64,000 bases of DNA from NCBI RefSeq assembly GCF_016774335.1, contig NZ_JAETWA010000047.1, positions 292,195 through 356,194 on the forward strand. Direction: 5' to 3'. This document shows positions 1 to 7,232 of the stretch, in pieces (position 1 is the first letter of the stretch; each line of letters opens with the position of its first letter). The notes under the pieces are model-generated. The model made no database searches, was not told the DNA's origin, and worked only from the letters and a program-made list of their open reading frames with translations. This DNA is from Luteimonas saliphila (GTDB taxonomy: Bacteria; Pseudomonadota; Gammaproteobacteria; Xanthomonadales; Xanthomonadaceae). The translations under genes were made by a program, and so were the position numbers.

Positions 1-806
1 TCGCGTTCGAGCAGGTGCGCCGACTTGCCGCCGGGCGCGGCGCAGGCATCGAGCACGCGCGCGCCGCGCGGCGGCGAAAGCGCGTCGGCCACGCGCTGCG
101 CGGCCGCGTCCTGCACCGAGACATCGCCGCCCGCGAACCCGGGCAATGCGGTCGGCGACACCGGCACGTCGATGCGCAAGGCGTCGGGCAGATCGTCGAC
201 GGCCAGCGGTTCGAGGCCGGCTTCGCGCAGGCGCGCCGCGTACCGTTCGACCGCACCGCGCATGCGGTTGACCCGCAGCCAGGTGGGCGCGGGCGACGCG
301 CTCGCGGTGAAGATGGCGTCCGCGTCCGCGGGCCAGTCGGTGCGCACGCGGTTGCGCAGCCACTCAGGCCACACGGCGTCGGCATGCCCCGCCGGCAGGC
401 CGTCGCGCTGCGCGCGGCGCAACAGCGCGTTGACCAGACCGGCTTGGTGCGCGTGGCCGAGGCCGCGCGCGGCGTCCACGGTCGCGGCGAGGGCGGCATG
501 CGCCGGCAACGCCAGTGGATCGAGCTGCGCGAAACCGGCATGCAGCAGCGCGCGCAGCGCGGCGTCGCGCCGCGGCAGCGGCCTCGGCATCCACGCGGCG
601 AGCGCAGCGTCGTAACGCGCGCGGTTGCGCAGCGCGGCGAAGCAGATCGCCTCGACCAGGGCGCGGTCGCGCGGATCGGCCACCTCGGGCAAAGCGGCAG
701 CCAGCTCGGCCTTGAGCGAACGGCCGCCGTGGAGCACGGCGTCGAGGATGCGGGCCGCGGTGACGCGCGTGGCGACGCCGGGAGGTGCCGCCGGGTTCTT
801 CGCCAC
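1..806 (-). CDS. rsmB: 16S rRNA (cytosine-C5)-methyltransferase RsmB, N-terminal part (cut by window edge)
   Basis: RsmB (Sun/Fmu) methylates C967 of 16S rRNA using S-adenosylmethionine. Only about the first 268 codons are in the window. The first ~130 residues are a NusB-like RNA-binding region ([11 protein letters not shown], then [10 protein letters not shown]). The methyltransferase fold follows, with the [12 protein letters not shown] stretch and SAM motif I ([17 protein letters not shown]) right at the edge. The catalytic cysteines lie outside the window. The start is GTG at 806: the codon just before it is TAG, so translation cannot begin further upstream in this frame. The gene follows fmt by about 70 bases on the same strand, the usual def-fmt-rsmB order. 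Confidence 0.93.
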   Translation of the reverse strand, partial: MAKNPAAPPGVATRVTAARILDAVLHGGRSLKAELAAALPEVADPRDRALVEAICFAALRNRARYDAALAAWMPRPLPRRDAALRALLHAGFAQLDPLALPAHAALAATVDAARGLGHAHQAGLVNALLRRAQRDGLPAGHADAVWPEWLRNRVRTDWPADADAIFTASASPAPTWLRVNRMRGAVERYAARLREAGLEPLAVDDLPDALRIDVPVSPTALPGFAGGDVSVQDAAAQRVADALSPPRGARVLDACAAPGGKSAHLLER

Positions 807-877
807 CTAGCGGCTCCGGGCGTGCATGCGCGGGCAGTGGGCGCCGGAGCCCGACGCGGGAGTGTCGCTTCCTGCCA

Positions 878-1825
878 TCAGCGGGCGCCCGCCGGCGGCG
901 ATGCCGCCGCATCGCGTAGCTCGCGCCGCGCGTTGAGATAGTCGGCGGCGGTGATCACCTTGCCGCCCGCACGCTGCAGGGCACGGATCCGCAGCGCGCC
1001 CTCGCCGCAGGCGACATCGATGCCGTCCCTGCCGGCGAACAGCAGCGTGCCCGGCGTGGCGGAATGCGCCAGCGGCAACGCGATCGCGCCATGGATGCGC
1101 AGGCGCTCGCCTGCGACATCGGCCTCGGCAACCGGCCAGGGATCGAACGCGCGCACCTTGCGCGCCAGCAGTTCGGCCGGTTGCGTCCAGTCGAGCCGGG
1201 CCTCGGCCTTGTCCAGCTTGTGCGCATAGGTCACTCCGTCTTCCGGCTGCGGCCGGGGCGCGGGCCGCATGCCCGCGCGCAGCAATGCGAGACCGTCGCC
1301 CAGCACCTGCGCGCCGAGTTCGGCGAGCCGGGCGTGGAGCTGCCCGCCGGTTTCGCGCTCGCCGATCGGCGTGGCCAGCGACAGCAGCACCGGGCCGGTG
1401 TCGAGCCCCTTCTCCATCTGCATCAGGCACACGCCGGTCTCGGCATCGCCCGCCTCGATCGCACGCTGGATCGGCGCCGCGCCGCGCCAGCGCGGCAGCA
1501 GCGACGCGTGCACGTTCCAGCAGCCGAAGGTCGGGATGTCGAGGATCCTCGAAGGCAGCAGCAGGCCGTAGGCCACGACCACCAGCAGCTCTGGCTGCAG
1601 CGCGCGCAGGGCCTCGCGCGCGTCGGCGCCACGCAGGCTGGCGGGCTGCCGCACGGGCAGTCCGAGCCGCATCGCCTCCTGCTTGACCGGCGAGGCCGCC
1701 AGTCCGCGACCACGGCCGGCGGGGCGGTCGGGCTGTGTATACACCGCCACTACTTCGCCGCGCGCCGCGGCGACGCGCAGCGAGGGCACGGCGAAGTCGG
1801 GAGTACCGGCGAAGACGAGGCGCAT
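878..1825 (-). CDS. fmt: Methionyl-tRNA formyltransferase
   Basis: Fmt puts a formyl group from 10-formyltetrahydrofolate on initiator Met-tRNA. The 315-residue protein has the family start [16 protein letters not shown]. The catalytic set is visible: Asn and His in [18 protein letters not shown] and Asp in [11 protein letters not shown]-terminal OB-fold region follows, containing the THKL-like signature [14 protein letters not shown]. The frame is open 16 codons further upstream, but that extension is made of seven-base repeats and is not conserved-looking, so ATG 1825 is chosen. Fmt lies downstream of def and upstream of rsmB. Between def and fmt sits a pair of inverted heptamer arrays. Confidence 0.97.
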   Translation of the reverse strand: MRLVFAGTPDFAVPSLRVAAARGEVVAVYTQPDRPAGRGRGLAASPVKQEAMRLGLPVRQPASLRGADAREALRALQPELLVVVAYGLLLPSRILDIPTFGCWNVHASLLPRWRGAAPIQRAIEAGDAETGVCLMQMEKGLDTGPVLLSLATPIGERETGGQLHARLAELGAQVLGDGLALLRAGMRPAPRPQPEDGVTYAHKLDKAEARLDWTQPAELLARKVRAFDPWPVAEADVAGERLRIHGAIALPLAHSATPGTLLFAGRDGIDVACGEGALRIRALQRAGGKVITAADYLNARRELRDAAASPPAGAR

Positions 1826-1828
1826 GGT

Positions 1829-1904
1829 GGTGATTGGTGATTGGTGATTGGAAAGAGCGGCGAGCCGTGGCATCTGGTGCCGTCACGAATCACGAATCAC
1901 GAAT
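1829..1904. repeat. Inverted pair of 7-base repeat arrays between def and fmt
   Basis: Three copies of GGTGATT (1829-1849) are followed by 34 bases and then three copies of CACGAAT (1884-1904). Read on one strand the units are AATCACC and AATCACG, so the two arrays face each other and could pair as a long imperfect hairpin in the def-fmt transcript. A second element of the same design, with related heptamers, sits between gltB and gltD. Confidence 0.7.
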
Positions 1905-1907
1905 TCC

Positions 1908-2423
1908 CTAATCACGGCCCTTCCGCAACTTCTCGAGCTTCTTGACCGCGCGGTCGCGCTTGAGCGCGGAGAGATGATCGATGAACAGCTTGCCGTCGAG
2001 ATGGTCGACCTCGTGCTGCACGCAGGTCGCCAGCAAGCCGTCGATGCGCAACTCGAACAGTTTGCCATGGCGATCCAGCGCCTCGACCACGATGCCGTCC
2101 GGGCGGGTCACGTCGGCGAACACGCCCGGGATCGACAGGCAGCCTTCCTGGTGCAGGCGCAGCTCGACCGATCGCTCGCGGATCACCGGATTGATGAAGG
2201 CCAGCGGCTGGTCGCGGCCTTCGGTGACGTCGATCACCATGAAGCGCTGATGGGTGTCGATCTGGGTCGCGGCCAGACCGATGCCGGGCGCCTCGTACAT
2301 GGTCTCGAACATGTCGTCGAGCAGGCGCTGGAACGCGGGATCGTGCAGCTGGTCGACGTCCACGGGCCGGGCCACGGTCCGCAGCCGGGGGTGGGGGTAT
2401 TCGAGGATCGGGAGCAGGGCCAT
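1908..2423 (-). CDS. def: Peptide deformylase
   Basis: Def removes the N-formyl group from new proteins and is a metalloenzyme. The 171-residue product begins [14 protein letters not shown], typical of the family. It carries all three motifs: GIGLAATQ (motif I), EGCLSIPG with the metal-binding Cys (motif II), and QHEVDHLDG with the HExxH-type metal ligands (motif III). The open frame runs 43 codons further upstream, but that part overlaps the divergent LysM promoter and does not look conserved, so ATG 2423 is the start. It is transcribed ahead of fmt and rsmB, and divergently from the LysM gene. Confidence 0.97.
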   Translation of the reverse strand: MALLPILEYPHPRLRTVARPVDVDQLHDPAFQRLLDDMFETMYEAPGIGLAATQIDTHQRFMVIDVTEGRDQPLAFINPVIRERSVELRLHQEGCLSIPGVFADVTRPDGIVVEALDRHGKLFELRIDGLLATCVQHEVDHLDGKLFIDHLSALKRDRAVKKLEKLRKGRD

Positions 2424-2485
2424 GGGAAAAGGGTGGCGGCGGTCACAACCGCGCGGAACGGCCCGCCATTGTAGCCCCGCGCGGC

Positions 2486-2516
2486 TTGCAACCGGCCGCC
2501 GGTTGTACGCTATAGT
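2486..2516 (+). promoter_or_regulatory. Possible sigma-70 promoter of the LysM-dprA side
   Basis: TTGCAA at 2486-2491 and TATAGT at 2511-2516 are spaced by 19 bases, longer than the usual 17. An inverted repeat (ACCGGCCGCCGGT) fills the spacer. The ATG of the LysM gene follows 40 bases after the -10, with AAGGGGAG as ribosome binding site. Confidence 0.4.
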
Positions 2517-2556
2517 GCCTTCGCTGCACGGGGAAATCTTCAAGGGGAGCAATTAG

Positions 2557-3729
2557 ATGGCCCGCATGCTTGAGCGCCTTTCTCAGGGGCTTCGTACGAC
2601 GTGCGTCGTCGCATTGATGACGGTGGCCACCTACGCCACCGCCCAGACCATGCGTGGCGACCATCCCGACACCTATGTCGTCCAGCGCGGCGACACGCTC
2701 TGGGACATCGCCGGCAAGTTCCTCCAGCGCCCCTGGCTGTGGCCGGAGATCTGGCAGGCGAACCCCCAGATCAGCAATCCGCACCTGATCTATCCGGGCG
2801 ACATCATCAGTCTGGCCTACCTCAACCGCGTGACCGCATCGCCGGGGCCGCGCGAGGACGCGCAGCCGATCGACGCGATCCCGCTGTCGGACATCGAAGC
2901 CTTCCTCAAGGACCTGCGCGTGGTCGACGCGTTCGAGCACCTGCCCTACGTGGTCGGCCTCGAGGAGGATCGCCTGCGCACGACCCAGGGCCAGGTGGCC
3001 TACATCCGCGGCCTGCCCGGTGCCGGCGCCGGCCAGCGCTACGCGGTGGTGCGCCCCACGGTGCGCTACACCCATCTGGACCGCAGCGGCCTGTGCTGCG
3101 ACCTGTTCCACAAGGACGACCTCGACTTCCGCGGCAAGCGCATCGCCGACTTCGAGCAGTACTGGACCAACGTGGTCACGCCCGACAAGGGCCAGGAGCT
3201 GCTCGGGTACGAGCTGCAGCGCGTGAACGTGGGCACCATCACCCGCGGCGAGGTCGGCGGCATCCAGGCCAGCACCCTGCTGCTCGACGAGACCGGCCGC
3301 GAGGTCCGCATCGGCGACCGCCTGATCCCGATCGACGCCCAGCCCTACGACCTGCAGTTCTTCCCGCATCCGCCGGCGCAACAGCTCGAGTACGGGCGCG
3401 CCCGCGTGCTCGCCGTGGCCGATACCCTGGCCCATGGCGGTCCGCGCGACGTGGTGGTGCTGTCGGTCGGCGCCCGCGAGGGCGTGGACAACGGCACCGT
3501 GTTCTCGATCTGGCGCGAGGGCACCAACACCGTCGACCGCGTCGAGAAGGGTCCGGACCGCGACGCCGACACCGTGTTCTACGAGAACAAGGTGCGCCTG
3601 CCCGACGAGTTCGCCGGCCACGTGATGGTGTTCCGCACCTACGAGAAGGTCAGCTACGGCCTGGTGATGAGCAGCGTCAAGCCGACCCGCATCGGCCACC
3701 ACCTCAAGCACCCCGACGCGCCCTACTGA
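2557..3729 (+). CDS. Secreted LysM-domain protein
   Basis: A 390-residue exported protein. An N-terminal signal peptide of about 30 residues ends near ATYATAQ. One LysM peptidoglycan-binding domain lies at about residues 40-90 (TYVVQRGDTLWDIAGKFL, then WPEIWQANPQI and LIYPGDII). The rest, about 300 residues, has no motif I recognise beyond its general likeness to the long LysM proteins encoded next to dprA in many gammaproteobacteria. A cell-envelope role at the murein is likely. AAGGGGAG stands 8 bases before the ATG. A GC hairpin followed by four Ts comes just after the stop, before dprA. Confidence 0.9.
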   Translation: MARMLERLSQGLRTTCVVALMTVATYATAQTMRGDHPDTYVVQRGDTLWDIAGKFLQRPWLWPEIWQANPQISNPHLIYPGDIISLAYLNRVTASPGPREDAQPIDAIPLSDIEAFLKDLRVVDAFEHLPYVVGLEEDRLRTTQGQVAYIRGLPGAGAGQRYAVVRPTVRYTHLDRSGLCCDLFHKDDLDFRGKRIADFEQYWTNVVTPDKGQELLGYELQRVNVGTITRGEVGGIQASTLLLDETGREVRIGDRLIPIDAQPYDLQFFPHPPAQQLEYGRARVLAVADTLAHGGPRDVVVLSVGAREGVDNGTVFSIWREGTNTVDRVEKGPDRDADTVFYENKVRLPDEFAGHVMVFRTYEKVSYGLVMSSVKPTRIGHHLKHPDAPY

Positions 3730-3730
3730 G

Positions 3731-3755
3731 CGCCGCGCCCGCGGCGCGGGGTTTT
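3731..3755 (+). terminator. Possible intrinsic terminator after the LysM gene
   Basis: CGCCGC and GCGGCG pair around a short GC loop, and a GGGGTTTT tract follows. The U-run is only four bases, so termination may be partial and dprA may still be read through. Confidence 0.35.
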
Positions 3756-3806
3756 CCTACAGCGAACGACAGCGGCGCCTCCGGGCGCCGTTGCCGTTTG
3801 CGGGCG

Positions 3807-4949
3807 ATGCTGCACGGCATGGACGACGACGCCCTCGCCCTGCTGCGACTGCTCGATGCCGGCGGCGCCTCCGCGCCGAGACGTCGACTGCTGGAGCGCT
3901 GCGGCACGCCCGCGCAGGCGCTGGCCGCGGGCGAGCACGCCTGGCGCGAGGCCGGACTGGTCGGGGCCCAGGTCCGCGCGCTGGGCGCCGACACCGGCGC
4001 GACCGCATGCGTCCGCGACTGGTTGGCGAAGCCGGGGCATCGATTGATCGGCTGGCACGATCCGGACTATCCCGCCCTGCTGCGACGCATCCAGAGCCCG
4101 CCGCTGGCGCTGTTCTCGGCCGGCGACGCGAACCTGCTCTGGCACCCCGCCGTGGCGGTGGTCGGCACCCGCGCGCCGACCGCCGGCGGCCGCGACCACG
4201 CCCGGGAGTTCGCCCTGGCCATCGCCCGCGCCGGGTTCGCCGTGTGCAGCGGCCTGGCCGCGGGCATCGACACCGCCGCGCACCTGGCTGCGCTGGCTGG
4301 CGACGGCGCCACCATCGCCGTGCTCGGCAGCGGCGTGGACGTGCCCTACCCCCGCGCCAATGCCGGCCTGCACCGGGACATCGAGGCGCGCGGCCTCGTG
4401 GTCAGCGAACACCCGCCCGGCACCGCCGCGAGGCGCGAGCATTTCCCGGCCCGCAACCGGATCATCGCCGGGCTGGCGCTGGGCACCGTGGTGATCGAGG
4501 CGGCGCAGCGCTCGGGCGCGTTGATCACCGCGCGCCTGGCCGCCGACGCTGGACGCGAGGTCTTCGCCGTGCCCGGGTCGATCCGCAATCCGCTGGCGCG
4601 CGGCTGCCACCGGCTGATCCGCGACGGCGCCACCCTGGTCGAGGCCGCGGACGAGGTGACCGCCGCACTCGCGCCGGTGGCGCAGTCGCTGGCCGACGCC
4701 TTGCGCCGCCGGCTGCAGGCCCCCATCTGTGATCCCGCAGGCGCCTCCGCGGTGCCCGTCGGTGCGCCGCGGCAGGACGATCCGGACTACCAGCGCTTGT
4801 GGTCGGCCATCGGTCACGACCCAAGCCCTATGGATCAGTTGCTCGAACGCACCGGATTGACGACCGCGGAACTGTCGTCCATGCTGCTGGTCATGGAGCT
4901 GGATGGCCGGATCGTGCTCGAGCACGGCCGGTATTACCGCAAGTCCTGA
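3807..4949 (+). CDS. dprA: DNA-processing protein DprA/Smf
   Basis: DprA binds single-stranded DNA taken up in transformation and loads RecA on it. The 380-residue protein has an N-terminal helical region, then the Rossmann-like core from about residue 110 (VAVVGTRAPTAGG, CSGLAAGIDTAAHLAA, AVLGSGVDVPYP, SEHPPGT, FPARNRIIAGL). It ends with a winged-helix domain (about residues 325-378, MDQLLERTGLTTAELSSML). ATG 3807 and ATG 3819 are both possible starts, four codons apart. The gene follows the LysM gene by 77 bases and precedes smg, the standard neighbourhood. Confidence 0.95.
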   Translation: MLHGMDDDALALLRLLDAGGASAPRRRLLERCGTPAQALAAGEHAWREAGLVGAQVRALGADTGATACVRDWLAKPGHRLIGWHDPDYPALLRRIQSPPLALFSAGDANLLWHPAVAVVGTRAPTAGGRDHAREFALAIARAGFAVCSGLAAGIDTAAHLAALAGDGATIAVLGSGVDVPYPRANAGLHRDIEARGLVVSEHPPGTAARREHFPARNRIIAGLALGTVVIEAAQRSGALITARLAADAGREVFAVPGSIRNPLARGCHRLIRDGATLVEAADEVTAALAPVAQSLADALRRRLQAPICDPAGASAVPVGAPRQDDPDYQRLWSAIGHDPSPMDQLLERTGLTTAELSSMLLVMELDGRIVLEHGRYYRKS

Positions 4950-4982
4950 CTTCACCGCGCCCCCGGGCGCAGGCCGGGGGAA

Positions 4983-5456
4983 ATGAAAGAGAGCATCCTG
5001 GACGTCCTGCTCTATCTGTTCGAACACTATTTCACCGAGGACGCGGACCTGGTCCGCGACCGCGACTCGCTCCAGAACGGCCTGCTCCAGGCCGGTTTCA
5101 GCCCCGCCGAAATCAGCAAGGCCTTCGACTGGCTCGATGCCCTGGCCGAGCAGCGCCCGGTGGCGGGCGCGACCCGCGTCGACGGGCCGACCCGGGTCTA
5201 CTTCGGACCCGAACTGGACAAGCTCGACGTCGAGTGCCGCGGCTTCCTGCTGTTCTTGGAGCAGCACGGGATCCTCGATGCCGACCACCGCGAACTGGTG
5301 CTCGACCGGGCCATGGCGCTCGACCAGGAAGAACTCGACCTGGACGACCTCAAGTGGGTGGTGCTGATGGTGCTGTTCAACCAGCCCGGCAGCGAGGCCG
5401 CCTATGCCTGGATGGAAACCCAGATGTTCGCCGACGAGCCCGAGCCGGTGCATTAG
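4983..5456 (+). CDS. smg: Smg protein (DUF494)
   Basis: A 157-residue acidic, all-helical protein of the Smg/DUF494 family, which is always found beside dprA and topA-type genes but has no settled function. The start [17 protein letters not shown] and the [20 protein letters not shown] stretch near the end are family hallmarks. It starts 33 bases after the dprA stop and is probably co-transcribed with it. Its length is the normal one. Confidence 0.93.
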   Translation: MKESILDVLLYLFEHYFTEDADLVRDRDSLQNGLLQAGFSPAEISKAFDWLDALAEQRPVAGATRVDGPTRVYFGPELDKLDVECRGFLLFLEQHGILDADHRELVLDRAMALDQEELDLDDLKWVVLMVLFNQPGSEAAYAWMETQMFADEPEPVH

Positions 5457-5567
5457 CCCGGACCGTCCCCGGCCGCCGACGCGCCCTCGCATGCGGCCGG
5501 CGGGCCTTCTGCCGCGCAGGCCCCGGCCTGTCTCCCGATACATCCGCCCCGCAACGGACCTGCACGC

Positions 5568-6077
5568 TTGCATCAGACCGCCCCCGGCGCCGGCCCGCCA
5601 CCGCTACCGTCCAGACCTGCCCGCCCCGCTCCGCCGCCTCGCAAGGGCCTGCACGGCTGCCTGATCGCGTTGATCGTCGCCGCCTGCCTGGCGATTCCGG
5701 TGGTCGCGATCCTCGCCGCGATCGCGATTCCGGCCTACCACGACTACCTGGCACGGTCGAAGGTGGCCCAGGCGCTGCTCGAGACCTCGGCGCTGAAGGG
5801 GGCGGTCGCGGGTTTCGCCGCCGAACAGGGCCGCTGCCCGGTCAATGGCGACCGCGGATTCGACGCTGCCGACGCATACCGCGGCGCGGCCCACGCCGCG
5901 ATCGTGTTCGGCGAGAGCGACGACGGCGTCTGCGCGATCGAGCTGCTGCTGCAGGACGACCGCAACGAGGCCGTGGACGGGCATCGGCTGTGGCTCGAGT
6001 ACGACCTGGAAGCCGGCACCTGGGACTGCAGTTCCGAAGCCGAGGACCGCTACCTGCCCGCGCACTGCCGCGGCTGA
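5568..6077 (+). CDS. Type IV pilin-like membrane-anchored protein
   Basis: A 169-residue protein. A proline-rich N-terminal tail of about 30 residues is followed by one hydrophobic helix ending in ILAAIAIPAYHDYLARSKV, which matches the last half of the type IV pilin N-terminal helix. It then has a small soluble domain with four cysteines outside the helix. The prepilin peptidase signature (G, then FTLIE) is missing: the matching place reads KGLHGCLIAL. It may therefore be membrane-anchored rather than assembled. The start is uncertain; the first in-frame start is TTG 5568, without a clear ribosome binding site. The next gene, an RDD protein, ends in a similar pilin-like tail. Confidence 0.7.
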   Translation: MHQTAPGAGPPPLPSRPARPAPPPRKGLHGCLIALIVAACLAIPVVAILAAIAIPAYHDYLARSKVAQALLETSALKGAVAGFAAEQGRCPVNGDRGFDAADAYRGAAHAAIVFGESDDGVCAIELLLQDDRNEAVDGHRLWLEYDLEAGTWDCSSEAEDRYLPAHCRG

Positions 6078-6122
6078 ACGAGGCGTCGCAGGGGTGCGGC
6101 GCACGACTCTACGAACGGGGGA

Positions 6123-7055
6123 ATGACGATGTCCATGTGGTACTACGCCGATGCCGACCATGCGCGGCAGGGGCCGGTCGATGCCGCCGAACTGGTGCGC
6201 CTGCGCCTGCAGGGCCGGCTGGCCTGGGAGACGCTGGTCTGGCGCGAGGGCATGGCCGACTGGCAGCCGATGCGCGATTTCGCCGCCGAGCTGGCCCAGG
6301 CCGACGATCGCGGCGCGGCGGCCACGGCCGCCCCCGGGGCAGTGGCGACGCAGCCGCATGCCGACGCGCCCTGGGCGGAGGCCGATGCCCCCGCCTCGCC
6401 CTATGCGCCTCCGACCGCCCCGGTCTCGGACGATGTGTCGGTGGTGGCCGGCGGCGAGGTGGTCCATGCGGGGTTCTGGAAGCGCTTCGCGGCGATGGTG
6501 ATCGACGGACTGGTCACGGCCGCGGCGTCGTGGGCGGTGCAGATCCCGCTGTTCGTGCTCGCCGGCGCCGCCGGTGCGATGGGTGGAGACCTGCTGTCGA
6601 CCGGTGGCTCGGTGGGCCTGATCGTCCTGTCCTACGCGATCGGCATCGTGATCCCGCTGTTCTATTTCGCCTGGATGCACTCGTCCGCCAGCCAGGCCTC
6701 GCTGGGCAAGCTGGCGGTGGGGATCAAGGTCACGCGCGGTTCCGGCGAGCGGATCAGCTTCTGGCGCGCCTTCGGCCGCTATGCCGCCTACTTCCTGACC
6801 GTGCTGTTCAGCTTCGGCATCGGCGGCGTGGTCTCCGCCTTCACCACCGGCCTGAGCGAACGCCGGCAGGCCCTGCACGACATGATCTGCGACACCCTGG
6901 TGGTCGACAAATGGGCCTTCACCGACCGCCCGGACCTGCAGCGGCGGGAGCTGGGCGTGGTGACCTGGGTGATCCTGATCCTGGGCCTGGGGCTGCTGGG
7001 CCTGGCCCTGCTCGGAATCGTGGCCGCGATCGCAATTCCGGCCATGAGCCGCTGA
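6123..7055 (+). CDS. GYF-RDD membrane protein with pilin-like C-terminal helix
   Basis: A 310-residue integral membrane protein. Residues ~5-55 form a GYF_2-type domain (MWYYADADHARQGPVD, WETLVWREGMADWQPM). A proline/alanine-rich linker of about 50 residues follows. From about residue 118 there is an RDD domain (HAGFWKRFAAMVIDGLV, ASLGKLAVGIKV, RQALHDMICDTLVV) with three or four membrane helices. The last helix ends GIVAAIAIPAMSR, the same AIAIPA block as in the pilin-like neighbour, and then stops. The function is unknown. It starts 45 bases after the pilin-like gene. Confidence 0.85.
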   Translation: MTMSMWYYADADHARQGPVDAAELVRLRLQGRLAWETLVWREGMADWQPMRDFAAELAQADDRGAAATAAPGAVATQPHADAPWAEADAPASPYAPPTAPVSDDVSVVAGGEVVHAGFWKRFAAMVIDGLVTAAASWAVQIPLFVLAGAAGAMGGDLLSTGGSVGLIVLSYAIGIVIPLFYFAWMHSSASQASLGKLAVGIKVTRGSGERISFWRAFGRYAAYFLTVLFSFGIGGVVSAFTTGLSERRQALHDMICDTLVVDKWAFTDRPDLQRRELGVVTWVILILGLGLLGLALLGIVAAIAIPAMSR

Positions 7056-7085
7056 CCCGCGCCCGTCCACCCGGCGGCCCGTCGC

Positions 7086-7121
7086 TTGACACGGCCGCAC
7101 GGGCCGTGATTCCACTATAAA
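7086..7121 (+). promoter_or_regulatory. Possible topA promoter with unusual spacing
   Basis: A perfect TTGACA (7086-7091) and TATAAA (7116-7121) stand upstream of topA, but they are 24 bases apart and the short inverted repeat CGGCC/GGCCG lies between them. Either only one of the two hexamers is used, or the spacing is altered by a DNA-bending factor or supercoiling. That last option would suit topA. Confidence 0.3.
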
Positions 7122-7232
7122 TAGCGCCGCCCCCGAGCGGCACCGACCGAACGCCCGGGTCCACCCGGGCGTCGTAGTCTCCGAATCCCCCGAGCGGCGT
7201 GGCCGGAAGCCGCGCCCGGAACCCAATCCCCG

